A DNA stretch of 29,070 nt, taken from NCBI GenBank assembly GCA_002327785.1, contig DCUI01000336.1:1-29070 (forward strand). The letters are read 5' to 3'. The notes under the pieces were generated by a model. That model was not told the DNA's origin. It did no database searches and saw nothing but the letters and a program-made list of their open reading frames with translations. Of the stretch, positions 1 through 8,489 are shown in pieces. Source of the stretch: Phycisphaerales bacterium UBA2218. Lineage in GTDB: Bacteria > Planctomycetota > Phycisphaerae > Sedimentisphaerales > Anaerobacaceae. The translations under genes and the position numbers were made by a program. Every line of letters begins with the position of its first letter. The stretch's first letter is position 1.

Positions 1-340
1 CGGTCCCGCTCCATACATTCCCGTCGGGGTCGATGGAGAGACTGACGTGATCGTTGTCCGGCAGTTTCGAGTTGCCCGTGTGATAGACGGTCCAATTCGT
101 GCCATCAAACCGGGCCAGTCCGCCACCGGCACGGGCCCACCAGCGGCCGGTCCCAATCCACACGATCCCTTGGTCATCCACGGCGAGGGCCGTGACGCCA
201 TTGTACGGCAGTCCGGAATTCGTGGTGTTGTACACGGTCCATTCGCCTGTCTGAGACCATGCCGCGGCAGGCAGGAGCCATAACAGACAGACCATGCCGA
301 GAGCATCTCGCGCCTTCCAGGTTGTCTCTTGTGTTCTCAT
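1..340 (-). CDS. Exported Reg_prop (two-component regulator propeller) repeat protein, C-terminus cut by window edge
   Basis: The gene reads off the left edge, and 113 residues are visible. The start at 340 follows an AGGAGA Shine-Dalgarno nine bases upstream. Residues 1-29 form a signal peptide (charged start, hydrophobic MVCLLWLLPAAA, cleavage near AAAWSQ). The mature part carries propeller blades of the Reg_prop type: VTALAVDDQGIVWIGT, then GGLARFDGTNWTVYHTG, then a second blade with DPDGNVW. In this family such blades form seven-bladed beta-propellers, usually sensing or binding domains outside the cytoplasm. It lies 47 bp after the 558-aa PD40 gene and is probably the fourth cistron of the same operon. 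Whether a kinase or other module follows cannot be seen. The repeat type is fairly sure; the role is unknown. Confidence 0.8.
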   Translation of the reverse strand, partial: MRTQETTWKARDALGMVCLLWLLPAAAWSQTGEWTVYNTTNSGLPYNGVTALAVDDQGIVWIGTGRWWARAGGGLARFDGTNWTVYHTGNSKLPDNDHVSLSIDPDGNVWSGT

Positions 341-364
341 GGTAGAGTTCTCCTCATGGAAATC

Positions 365-379
365 AGCACCCCTTGTGCT
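365..379 (-). other. Intercistronic hairpin before the Reg_prop gene
   Basis: AGCAC and GTGCT arms (365-369 and 375-379) enclose a 5-nt loop, between the stop of the 558-aa gene and the ribosome binding site of the next. It sits where hairpins occur ahead of the two upstream cistrons, but its sequence differs from theirs. Confidence 0.35.
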
Positions 380-387
380 TGCCCCCA

Positions 388-2064
388 CTACGGTTTCACG
401 ACCCGGTCGTAGATCCGCACGTCGTCGATCAGGCCGGACCAGAAGGTGCCAGGCCCAAGCGTACTCCCAGCGCCGATGTACAGGCCGCCGGAGCAGCTTG
501 CCAGGCCGGACTGGGCGTCTTCGACGACCAGCGCATCGTCCACATACAGCGCTCGTGTCACGCCGTCCCATACAAACGCCACGCGGTGCCAGTCACCGTC
601 TGTGATGACAGCCTCTGAAACCAGCGGCGGTATTGCCTTGCGGCCGGCCGGCGGCGCCAACTCCGTCATCAGCGCGCCCTGGGAAGAATCAGCCATCAAC
701 CAGCTCACTCCATCGGCTTGCGAGATCAACACCTGCCCCGGCGCTCCGCCCTGGACCCAGGCAAAGATGCTGAACGGACCTTCGGACGGATCGCGAACGA
801 ACTCCGTCGTCACGCAGTCGTCCACGCCGTCGAACTCCAGTGCCCCGGCGATCTTCCCGCCGGTGGGTTGCCAGACCGGATCGCCCACCAGCACACCGTC
901 AGCGGTTCCGGCGATGTCGAAGGCAGTGAGCCCCTCGGCCTCATCCAGCCTCCAGTGCGCGATCAGAGCGGGACTGGGGATCTCCTGTCCCCAGTAGCTC
1001 ATCAAGACCTCCAGATCGGCGGCATCGACTGTGCCGTCGCCCCAGGGAGCGGGACCCACATCGACCGCAGGATCGTCCTGCCCCCAGGATTCGATCAAGC
1101 GCAGGAGATCGCCGATGTCAACGGTTTCATCGCCATTGAAATCAACAATCGGGATGATGGACGCGGCGTAGAGGTCATAGCCTCCAAGGCTGTCGGGACG
1201 ATCCGAGCAAAAGTAAAGAGTGCGCATGTCGGGCGAGAATCGCCCGGTTCCGTCGTCGCGACTGCTGTTGACCACTGCCTCGACATTGACAGCGGCCGTC
1301 CACGGATCGGAAAGGGTTCTGCGCGTACTGATCCACAGATCGACGCCCCCGACGATGCTCGTGCGCCCGGAGCCAAAGACCAGGGCCCGCCCATCGGCCG
1401 ACAGGCCGCTCTCCCCCTCCCAGTTCCCCGAGTTGACCGCGGAACCGAGGTTCACCGGCTGACCCCACGCGTCCTGGACCCCGGCCCGCGTGGACATCCA
1501 CACGTCCCAACTGCCATAGCCTCCGGCGCGGTTGTTGGAGTTAAACACCAACGTCAGACCGTCGGAGGAAACCGTCGGGCTCATATCCAGATTCGTGCTG
1601 TTGACGGGAGTTCCCAGGTTCACCGGTGCGCTCCATGGGTCGTCGCGACTGATGCGGGTGGTCATCCAGATGTCCCCGCCGCCCAGTCCGCCGGGCCGGG
1701 GCGAGCCGGAATAGTAGTCGCTGAAATACAACGTCAAGCCATCCGAGGAGAGGCAGGGATACAGTTCGGTGTACGGGCTGTTGACCGTCGCTCCAAGGTT
1801 GACCGGCGGGCCCCAGGCATCGTTGACGCTCTGGCGGGTGCTGACCCAGATATCGTAATCGCCCAATCCGCCGGGTCGCTGCGAGCTGAAGTACAGCTCG
1901 AGCCCGTCGCTCGACAGGGTGATCCCCGCCTCGTTCGAGGCACTGTTAATGACCGGCCCCAGGCTTTGCGGCTCGCCGAAGGTGAAATCGGCCCGCACAT
2001 CGGATGTGGCGCAGATCGCCACGACGACACACGCCGGAATCAGAAAGTTCCTTGTCGCGTTCAT
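388..2064 (-). CDS. Exported PD40 propeller / dockerin-like / LamG protein
   Basis: The protein has 558 aa. An in-frame ATG lies 15 bases upstream at 2079, but it is part of the sequence ATGGAGGT, whose GGAGGT is the Shine-Dalgarno for the ATG at 2064. The 2064 start also gives a clean signal peptide (MNATRNFLIPACVVVAICA, cleavage near VRA). Residues about 27-300 are five WD40-like PD40 blades with the recurrent pattern SSDGLTLYF..RPGG.G..DIW.STR. Residues about 300-355 are a dockerin-like EF-hand pair (DFNGDETVDIGDL and GDGTVDAADL). Residues about 360-558 form a LamG/concanavalin jelly-roll ending DDVRIYDR. The protein is probably surface-exposed or periplasmic and glycan- or protein-binding. 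It is a close paralog of the upstream 1090-aa protein in its first 360 residues, and its LamG tail matches the 825-aa protein. No catalytic domain is seen. Confidence 0.85.
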   Translation of the reverse strand: MNATRNFLIPACVVVAICATSDVRADFTFGEPQSLGPVINSASNEAGITLSSDGLELYFSSQRPGGLGDYDIWVSTRQSVNDAWGPPVNLGATVNSPYTELYPCLSSDGLTLYFSDYYSGSPRPGGLGGGDIWMTTRISRDDPWSAPVNLGTPVNSTNLDMSPTVSSDGLTLVFNSNNRAGGYGSWDVWMSTRAGVQDAWGQPVNLGSAVNSGNWEGESGLSADGRALVFGSGRTSIVGGVDLWISTRRTLSDPWTAAVNVEAVVNSSRDDGTGRFSPDMRTLYFCSDRPDSLGGYDLYAASIIPIVDFNGDETVDIGDLLRLIESWGQDDPAVDVGPAPWGDGTVDAADLEVLMSYWGQEIPSPALIAHWRLDEAEGLTAFDIAGTADGVLVGDPVWQPTGGKIAGALEFDGVDDCVTTEFVRDPSEGPFSIFAWVQGGAPGQVLISQADGVSWLMADSSQGALMTELAPPAGRKAIPPLVSEAVITDGDWHRVAFVWDGVTRALYVDDALVVEDAQSGLASCSGGLYIGAGSTLGPGTFWSGLIDDVRIYDRVVKP

Positions 2065-2084
2065 ACTGAGTACCTCCATTTCTT

Positions 2085-2100
2085 GGCCGCGTGTGCGGCT
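2085..2100 (-). other. Intercistronic hairpin upstream of the 558-aa gene
   Basis: GGCCGC (2085-2090), loop GTGT, GCGGCT (2095-2100), six bases before the ATGGAGGT start region. The same position before the 1090-aa gene has TGGTCGC-GTGT-GCGACCA. The C-G pair of one is a T-A pair in the other, a compensatory change that favours RNA structure. Confidence 0.5.
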
Positions 2101-2111
2101 CCATACATGGT

Positions 2112-5100
2112 TCAGCGGGAAGAAAACGGATGACCGAAAGCGATATCATCGATATAGATCACGCCGCTTCCGCCCACTGTCGGATCGTTCGGGTCGCCCA
2201 CGCCGATGCATATCTTCCTGGTGCTGGTTGGATCTACGCCTGCTGCGACGAACTCGCTCAGCGGGATGAGCCACTGCCGCCACGCGATGGTCTGCACGGC
2301 CGCCGGATCGGGGTGGGTCAGCGTCTTGACGTGCCCGGCCTCGTCTTCGACCGATACGTACAACGGCGACGGATCGTTGCTCGGCTGCTCGATCCCGATG
2401 GCCTCAACCTGCCACGGTTCGGCGACCTCGCCTGTAAACGAGACATCGGAGAATTCGGCGACGGCAGGCACGCTGATGTTGTGACTGGTCACAGCCAGGC
2501 CGATGTAGACGTCATCGGCTATGGAGATGCTCGCCGGATTGAGGCCATAGCTGCCGGTGTCTGCATTGTCGGGCTGATTGACAATCCAGCTCTTGCCGTC
2601 CGTCGAGTAGTAGCCGGTGACCTCGCTGCCCGTGCGTTGGAGCTTCAACCAGAGGGGAAGCCGGACGATGCCGACGTTGCTGTGGACCGACATGGCCGTG
2701 CCGGCCGGCGCGACGCGAGTCTGGAAGGCTCGACGGCCGTCGGGCGTCGGGGACATGAAGGCGTAGGCGGAAGCGGGATCCAAGCTGCCGCGAACCATCA
2801 CACCGGCCTTTGCCCACGCGTGCGTCGTGGTCAGACTGTGGATCTTCGCAACGATGGAGCCGTCGCCCTTGAGCTGCCTGTAGGCGAAACGGAACTGATC
2901 GGACGTGTCCCAGATATCCGCGCCGCCGCCGCTCATCTGAATGGCGCCGTCGGCAAGCTGGAGAAAGTCGATTGGATTGCCGCGGAACCACAGCGTCAAC
3001 GTGTCTGCGCCGTGGACCGTCCAGTCCTGGCTGGGCGCGAAGGCCCGCTCGGCCCGGCTGTAGAACGGCATCTCGGCGTTGTCATACCGCAGGGGCATGC
3101 ACCACCCGCCGCCGTGCACGACGGTTCGCTCGGCAAAGGGCGAAACGTCATATCCAACCTGTGAGCCGCCCTGGGCTGGGCCGGCCAAACCGTCGATCCA
3201 TGTATCGTAGATGCAATTGTCGAGATCGTCATAGCTCTCGAAGTCGTCTACAGTCTCATATTCCTGAGTCGTGAAGCTCCACACCTCGCCTTCATAGGAG
3301 CGGGTCTCATCTATCTCGTTGACCTTCCAGAAGTAACGGGTCCCGAAGTCGATGGAGGCGGGAGTGTAGCGATGGTCGGCCACGGTCTCGACCGCGGCGG
3401 TGCCGTCGGCCACAACGGCTTTGTCGGCGCCGAAGTACACGTCGTGCCATTCGGCCTCGCGCCCCGGCCGCCAATCCAGGGCCGTATCGATGCCGACCTC
3501 CGTTGCTTCATCCGCCGGCTGTGGCCGGCCGGCGCGAACCGGAACGGCGAAGAACCGAACCTCGCTGAGGCTGGCAATCGTAGTGGAGCCCCAGTTGTCG
3601 TCCACGGTCAGTCTGACGTGCTTCGCCACCACCTCGCCCAGGTCAACTTTGGTGTCTGCCGTGTAGGTGGCGGCGCCGGTTCCCCGGGCGAACTGCGGCA
3701 CGTTCTCCACCGCCGTCCAGGTTTCGCCGTCGGTGGAGCACTCGATCGTGACATCTTTCACGCCGAATCCCATGGTCGCCTCGATCGGTGAGTTGGCGTT
3801 CCACACCCATAGCTCGGTCAGTTTGCATTCCCTGTCGAACGTGTATTGAATCCAGGCCGGCACGGCGCCGGTGCTCATCCACATCTGCTTCGTTTCAATG
3901 CCGTGCTGATCATCCGCGTTGAGGCCGGAGCCATCGATGGTCCTGATCGCAGGCGAGGTGGACTGTTGACTGGAGGCTTTGACCGTCAGGCTGGTGATCG
4001 GATAGGCGTAGGACTCGGTTGTGAAGTCCAGGACAGGTCCTTTGTGGATGGTGCGATCAGGAGCCGGGCCGACTTCGTCGATCCGCCAATAGTAGGTCCG
4101 GCTGAATTCCAGGGGACCCGCGGGATCATATGTGGTCGCCGTCTGACCCAGGCTGACCAGCACGCCCAGCGGGTCGCTCCGGCCGGCCGCACCGACCTCT
4201 TCAGGCGAGGTTCCGAAGTACACATCATGGTCTGGGGTGAACTTCGGCGACATCCAGCTCAGGATCGCGTCGCACGACACATCCGAGGCGTGCGGCTTGG
4301 GATCGAGGGCAGCCGCCGAACCCCCGGCGGCCTGTGTGAGGACCGCCAGATCCCGGGCATCGACAACGCCGTCACCCCAGGCATACGGGCCCACGTCGCA
4401 CCGCGGATAGTCCTGGCCCCAGTGCTCCACCATGACCAGCAGGTCTCCGTCATCCACCTCGCCGTCGTCGTTGAAGTCGAGGATCGGGATGATCGGCGCC
4501 TGCCAGATCACGGGACTGCCCGGTCGGCTGGAGTAGAAGTACAAGGTCCGCCCATCGGGCGAGATGCGCGGCATACGCTCGATCCCAGGCCCATTGATCA
4601 CGGGTCCCAGATTCACCGGCGCCTGCCAGGGGTCGGAGAGGCCGGCTCGCCTTGTCATCCACGCGTCGCAATTGCCGTACCCGCCGGGCCGGTAAGGATC
4701 AGCATAGTCGCAAAACAGCAGCAACAGCCCATCCGGCGAAAGAGAAGGGGACATATCGTGATATGAGCTATTCACCACGGGTCCGAGATTCACCGGCTCG
4801 ACCCAGGGATGCTTCTCTGTCGCTCGTCGTGCCACCCAGATATCCCGTGCGCCAAGTCCGCCGGATCGAAGCGATGCAAAATAGAGCTCCAGGCCATCCG
4901 GTGAGATCCAGGGTTGACCATCCGTAATCGTGCCCCCTCTGTTGACTGGTTGTTCCAGAATCGCGACGTTTCCCCACGGATCCCTTCTGGTCGCGCGCGT
5001 GGCCATCCAAAGGTCGGCGCCGCCAAAACCGCCCGGGTGGTTGGCCGAGTTGAAGTAGAGCGTCAGTCCATCCGCCGAAATGGATACGCCGCTCTCCGTA

Positions 5101-5384
5101 TTCGCAGTGTTGATAGCGGGTCCAAGATTCTCCGCGGGCCCCCAGCCGTCGTCCGTCGCGGCTCGTCTGACGACCCACAGGTCAAAGCTGCCTTGGCCGC
5201 CGGGCCGGTCCGAAATGATGTACATCTCCAGCCCATCGTAGGAGACACATCCGACGCGATCATCACCCATGACAATCGCACTCAAGCTCACGGGCTCGCC
5301 GAACATGAAGTCGGCCTTCGTGCCGGCGCCGCACACGGCCACGACAACACACGCCAGGGTCAGAAAGCCTCTCGTCGCATTCAT
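2112..5384 (-). CDS. Large exported PD40 / dockerin / discoidin / DUF1349-like multidomain protein
   Basis: The protein has 1090 aa. The start at 5384 is preferred over the in-frame ATG at 5399, because that ATG overlaps the ATGGAGGT Shine-Dalgarno. The signal peptide is residues 1-24. The order of modules is: PD40 propeller (about 25-300); dockerin-like EF-hand pair (DFNDDGEVDDGDL, GDGVVDARDL; about 305-355); a fibronectin-III-like module with HDVYFGTSPEEV (about 360-455); a discoidin/F5-8C-like domain starting ITSLTVKAS (about 458-605); a second FN3-like module with HDVYFGADKA (about 610-700); and a beta-sandwich starting DDFESYDDLDNCIYDTW. That sandwich is interrupted at about 795-985 by a DUF1349-like domain and completed by the C-terminal stretch ending YIDDIAFG. 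Everything points to extracellular carbohydrate binding or scaffolding. No catalytic motif is recognised. It lies 57 bp after the 825-aa gene and 47 bp before the 558-aa gene. Confidence 0.85.
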   Translation of the reverse strand: MNATRGFLTLACVVVAVCGAGTKADFMFGEPVSLSAIVMGDDRVGCVSYDGLEMYIISDRPGGQGSFDLWVVRRAATDDGWGPAENLGPAINTANTESGVSISADGLTLYFNSANHPGGFGGADLWMATRATRRDPWGNVAILEQPVNRGGTITDGQPWISPDGLELYFASLRSGGLGARDIWVARRATEKHPWVEPVNLGPVVNSSYHDMSPSLSPDGLLLLFCDYADPYRPGGYGNCDAWMTRRAGLSDPWQAPVNLGPVINGPGIERMPRISPDGRTLYFYSSRPGSPVIWQAPIIPILDFNDDGEVDDGDLLVMVEHWGQDYPRCDVGPYAWGDGVVDARDLAVLTQAAGGSAAALDPKPHASDVSCDAILSWMSPKFTPDHDVYFGTSPEEVGAAGRSDPLGVLVSLGQTATTYDPAGPLEFSRTYYWRIDEVGPAPDRTIHKGPVLDFTTESYAYPITSLTVKASSQQSTSPAIRTIDGSGLNADDQHGIETKQMWMSTGAVPAWIQYTFDRECKLTELWVWNANSPIEATMGFGVKDVTIECSTDGETWTAVENVPQFARGTGAATYTADTKVDLGEVVAKHVRLTVDDNWGSTTIASLSEVRFFAVPVRAGRPQPADEATEVGIDTALDWRPGREAEWHDVYFGADKAVVADGTAAVETVADHRYTPASIDFGTRYFWKVNEIDETRSYEGEVWSFTTQEYETVDDFESYDDLDNCIYDTWIDGLAGPAQGGSQVGYDVSPFAERTVVHGGGWCMPLRYDNAEMPFYSRAERAFAPSQDWTVHGADTLTLWFRGNPIDFLQLADGAIQMSGGGADIWDTSDQFRFAYRQLKGDGSIVAKIHSLTTTHAWAKAGVMVRGSLDPASAYAFMSPTPDGRRAFQTRVAPAGTAMSVHSNVGIVRLPLWLKLQRTGSEVTGYYSTDGKSWIVNQPDNADTGSYGLNPASISIADDVYIGLAVTSHNISVPAVAEFSDVSFTGEVAEPWQVEAIGIEQPSNDPSPLYVSVEDEAGHVKTLTHPDPAAVQTIAWRQWLIPLSEFVAAGVDPTSTRKICIGVGDPNDPTVGGSGVIYIDDIAFGHPFSSR

Positions 5385-5403
5385 AATATATACCTCCATC
5401 TCT

Positions 5404-5421
5404 TGGTCGCGTGTGCGACCA
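5404..5421 (-). other. Intercistronic hairpin upstream of the 1090-aa gene
   Basis: TGGTCGC (5404-5410), loop GTGT, GCGACCA (5415-5421): a perfect 7-bp stem between the 825-aa stop and the ribosome binding site of the 1090-aa gene. It is the structural twin of the hairpin at 2085-2100, with one compensatory base-pair exchange. Confidence 0.5.
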
Positions 5422-5441
5422 GCCCCTATTGCGCATGTGCC

Positions 5442-7919
5442 CTACGGTTTCACGGCCCGGTCATAGATCCGCACGTCGTCGATCAGGCCGGACCAGAAGG
5501 TGCCCGGCGAAAGGTCACAGGCAGCCCCGATGCGGAGTTTGCCCCCCTCCCGGCCTGGTATGGCTTTGTACGTCTGCCTGCCGATCTCGGCATCGTCCAC
5601 GTATAGCACAAGGCTGCTCCCGTCCCACGATACCCCCACGTTGTGCCAGCCGCCGTCCGTGACTACACCTCCCGCGGACCGCGTCCTGAGGACCACGTCG
5701 CTGGTGAGTTCGACCATCAGGGAACCCGTCGTCGGCACTGTTCCAAGCCAGTTGCGATCTGTGCCTTGAGAGAGGATCGCCTGTCCCCCGGCGCCGCCTT
5801 TGACCCAGGCAAAGACGCTGAACGGGCCGCCCGAAGGCGTGAGAACGTACGGCGTTCCGACGTAATCATCGATGCCGTCAAGCTGCAGGGCTCCCCTCAC
5901 GATGCCGCCGGCCGGCTGCCAGACTGGATCGCCGATCAGTGTCCCGTCAAAGCCGCCTTCGCTATCACGGGCAGTCACGCCGTCTGTCTCATCGAGCTTC
6001 CAATAGGCGACCAGGCCCGGATCACCACCTTCTCTCACTTGGCCGAGGAGCGTGCAGTCGATCAGTTGCGGCGCAAAACCATGCCAGAACTCGACGGCGA
6101 TTCCGTCAGGGCACTCCACAACGCAGTTCGAAACGGTCGGGGCTGCATCCCGGCAGGAGATCCCGACGTTCTCATTTTGGATGGTGAGGCCCGCAAGGAC
6201 ACACGCCGTGCTCTCCGGACCAGAGAACGTCACCGTAGGGGTGGCGCCGTTGCCCCGGATGATTGTGGCGGCGACGATCGCCGCGTCGTTGGGGTCCAGC
6301 GACCGGATTGTCACGGGCGTTGCGCCGAACTCGATGCTCTCTTCGTACATCCCAGGATGCAGCAGGATCACGTGGCCGGGCTCGGCGTCCCGAATGGCAT
6401 GATTGATCAGCGCATATCTCCTTCCGAGCCGGGCGTTCTCAACCGACATCGGAGGCAGACTCGTCGGATCCAGGCGGATCGGATCGGCATAGATGGTGGA
6501 GCCATAGGGATCACGAACCCGAACGGTCCACCACGTCTCTTGCAATGGGAACTCTTCGATCACCTCCATCGGCGGGGCCGGCGTATCGGAAACGACCCTG
6601 AAGTCCGCAATGCGATGAGGGTCCGTCCCGAACAGGAGCTGGTAGCCCACCGCATTCTCACATGCATCGCAGCTCAGGACGGCGCCTTCGACAGCCCCGG
6701 AGAGCTCGGATCGGCTGACCCAACCCCCCAACGCGACAGGCTCGGGCAGTCGCCCCGGATGGCTTGATTCGTCGTAGAACTCCATCCGGCGGTCGGTGGG
6801 CGAGCCGGTCCACTGGAACGTGTAGGTCTGGGCGCCCGGCGTCGAGGCCAGTTGCAGGTTCCTGCCGGGCCCGACGACGGACCAGTAGGCCCCGGCGACA
6901 ACCCCGTGGTTGAACTGATTTGCCGAGACGTTCGTGAGCGAATCCCAGTACCAGTTGCGTACGCCCACGTGATCATAGCCGACCAGCCAAACGCCCAAGA
7001 GCTCCTGTCGCGCGTCTCCCAACAGGGGGAAAGCTTCACCCCAGTAGTGGTCGTGCCAGCACGGCTCTCCGTCAACCGCGCTGGTCAGGAAGAGGGCGTT
7101 GGAGGAAAGGTACGCGTCGAGCCCGATTCCCCCGGAGTAATCCGGCATCCACCGACAGGGAGCATCCAGTTCCGTGACGTGGTTCACCGCGTAGCGGCGA
7201 TCCTTGTAGACCCGGTTGAGATGGATGCCGGCGTCCACCGCGGGCTGGCCCCCGGTGCTCCAACCGACCACCTGGATGGGCTGTTCGTAATCGGGGGCGA
7301 CCCGCGAAAGGTAGACGATGATCATGTCGCCCACGTTGTAGTATGTACGGTAGTCCCCGGTGGAGGCGTCAGGCGCATATCCCGCCGGGAAGCTGATGAC
7401 GTTGGCCTTCTCATACCAGGCGGTGTTGCCCCACGGCTGCTCATCTGCAAAGCCATTCACGCAGTCTCCCCCGCTGGGATAGAAAACCGTGGGTTTGTCC
7501 GTGTCAAACGGAGGATTCTGCAACTCCAGCGTCACGGGGCCGAAGTCCGGAACGATGATGACCTTGACCGTATCCGGGGGACTGGGGAGCTGGCCATCAT
7601 GGACGACCAGCTCAAACTCGCACTCCTGAATCCCGTTCGTCTGAACAAAGCCGCTGATCGTTGGCGTCGCGGTGTTTGCCCCCGTGGTGACCACGGGCGG
7701 TCCCGAGATTTGCGTCCACGCATAGCCAAGCGAGCCGGAACTGTCCGCGTCGTAAGACCCGCTGCCATCCAGTTGCACAGGGTCTGTCGCCGCGTATCTG
7801 GGCAGCCCGGCCTCTGCAACGGGCGGCTCGTTCGCAGAGGCGACGCCCATGCCGCTTTCGAGTGTCAGAAGGAGAACACAAAGTGCAGTCGCGATTGCGA
7901 TTCGATGTGTTGTGCTCAT
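5442..7919 (-). CDS. Exported PKD / alpha-beta-hydrolase-like / beta-helix / LamG protein
   Basis: The protein has 825 aa. The frame is open to 8036, but the ATG at 7919 has GGAGG seven bases upstream and begins a good signal peptide (MSTTHRIAIATALCVLLLTL, cleavage near VASA). Residues about 31-125 are PKD-like (PPVAEAG, LDGSGSYDADSSGSLGYAW). Residues about 125-375 resemble an alpha/beta hydrolase: PTVFYPSGGD, then a nucleophile-elbow-like GWSTGG; the catalytic Asp and His are not assigned. An FN3-like segment (about 395-490) is followed by a right-handed parallel beta-helix (about 495-625: IRDAEPGHVILLHPG, GLTIQNENVGIS, PTVSNCVV). Residues about 630-825 are a LamG domain ending DDVRIYDRAVKP. 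It is the first full-length cistron of the minus-strand operon. A secreted esterase, lipase or peptidase-like activity is possible but unproven. Confidence 0.8.
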   Translation of the reverse strand: MSTTHRIAIATALCVLLLTLESGMGVASANEPPVAEAGLPRYAATDPVQLDGSGSYDADSSGSLGYAWTQISGPPVVTTGANTATPTISGFVQTNGIQECEFELVVHDGQLPSPPDTVKVIIVPDFGPVTLELQNPPFDTDKPTVFYPSGGDCVNGFADEQPWGNTAWYEKANVISFPAGYAPDASTGDYRTYYNVGDMIIVYLSRVAPDYEQPIQVVGWSTGGQPAVDAGIHLNRVYKDRRYAVNHVTELDAPCRWMPDYSGGIGLDAYLSSNALFLTSAVDGEPCWHDHYWGEAFPLLGDARQELLGVWLVGYDHVGVRNWYWDSLTNVSANQFNHGVVAGAYWSVVGPGRNLQLASTPGAQTYTFQWTGSPTDRRMEFYDESSHPGRLPEPVALGGWVSRSELSGAVEGAVLSCDACENAVGYQLLFGTDPHRIADFRVVSDTPAPPMEVIEEFPLQETWWTVRVRDPYGSTIYADPIRLDPTSLPPMSVENARLGRRYALINHAIRDAEPGHVILLHPGMYEESIEFGATPVTIRSLDPNDAAIVAATIIRGNGATPTVTFSGPESTACVLAGLTIQNENVGISCRDAAPTVSNCVVECPDGIAVEFWHGFAPQLIDCTLLGQVREGGDPGLVAYWKLDETDGVTARDSEGGFDGTLIGDPVWQPAGGIVRGALQLDGIDDYVGTPYVLTPSGGPFSVFAWVKGGAGGQAILSQGTDRNWLGTVPTTGSLMVELTSDVVLRTRSAGGVVTDGGWHNVGVSWDGSSLVLYVDDAEIGRQTYKAIPGREGGKLRIGAACDLSPGTFWSGLIDDVRIYDRAVKP

Positions 7920-8126
7920 AGTTGGGCCTCCGTTTGAATGGTCGATCCATGGTGATGGTCTCGGACTCTTGCACGTCAAAACGGCCCCTTGCGACCCCCG
8001 CGCCGCAAGGCGGCCAAGATGGAACAGCGCAGACACCTTCCTTTCTCTCCCGCCGCGTGGAATCTGAATGCACGGTGCTCTCGAGCAGGGAGCGGATTCG
8101 AGGCAGAGGCAGGGAGATCGGTCGTA

Positions 8127-8189
8127 TCAGGACAGGAAGATCAGGAGGTCCGGGATGTGCACGGCGAAGATACGACTCCAACGCCTCAT
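8127..8189 (-). CDS. Possible 20-residue leader peptide
   Basis: An ATG at 8189 follows AAAGGAG with nine-base spacing and opens a 20-codon ORF starting MRRWSRIF and ending LLIFLS, stop at 8127-8129. It begins about 18 bases after the predicted transcription start of the minus-strand operon and lies about 200 nt before the first large gene. The strong ribosome binding site is the only support. It could be a leader peptide, a remnant, or chance. Confidence 0.25.
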   Translation of the reverse strand: MRRWSRIFAVHIPDLLIFLS

Positions 8190-8213
8190 ATTTCACCGCT
8201 CCTTTCGGTTCAC

Positions 8214-8242
8214 AGCCTATCGGATGCAGCCGCGAATGTCAA
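8214..8242 (-). promoter_or_regulatory. Sigma70-type promoter of the secretome operon
   Basis: On the minus strand TTGACA (8242-8237), a 17-bp spacer and TAGGCT (8219-8214). The -35 is perfect; the -10 keeps the key T, A and final T. Transcription would start near 8207, leaving a leader of about 290 nt before the 825-aa gene. Apart from this promoter, that leader, its possible small ORF and the rpiB promoter, I see no gene in 7920-8489. Confidence 0.55.
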
Positions 8243-8423
8243 CGGATTTCCGGCCGCCATGGTGGTATTTTGCGGTGTCCGGGCGAACGCCCCCGCACGC
8301 AACGCCCAATGATCCGCGGCTCCCCTCTGTCGGACACACTGCAAAAGGACATTTTTCGCTTCACGCCGGCAGCATGGCAAGAAAGTGTGAGGCTTCCCCT
8401 TTGAAGTTTGAAGGGCTTGAGAA

Positions 8424-8452
8424 TTGCAGTCGGGGTCGTGGGCTGTTACACT
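8424..8452 (+). promoter_or_regulatory. Sigma70-type promoter of rpiB
   Basis: TTGCAG (8424-8429), 17-bp spacer, TACACT (8447-8452), 37 bases upstream of the rpiB ATG. It diverges from the secretome promoter about 180 bp away. Confidence 0.55.
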
Positions 8453-8489
8453 GCGGATTTGAAACTGACGGGTGTGCAAGGGGCGCCAA

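Noticed and set aside
718..2133. Plus-strand open frames over the PD40 genes
   Set aside because: Shadows of the minus-strand secretome genes; no ribosome binding sites or recognisable domains.
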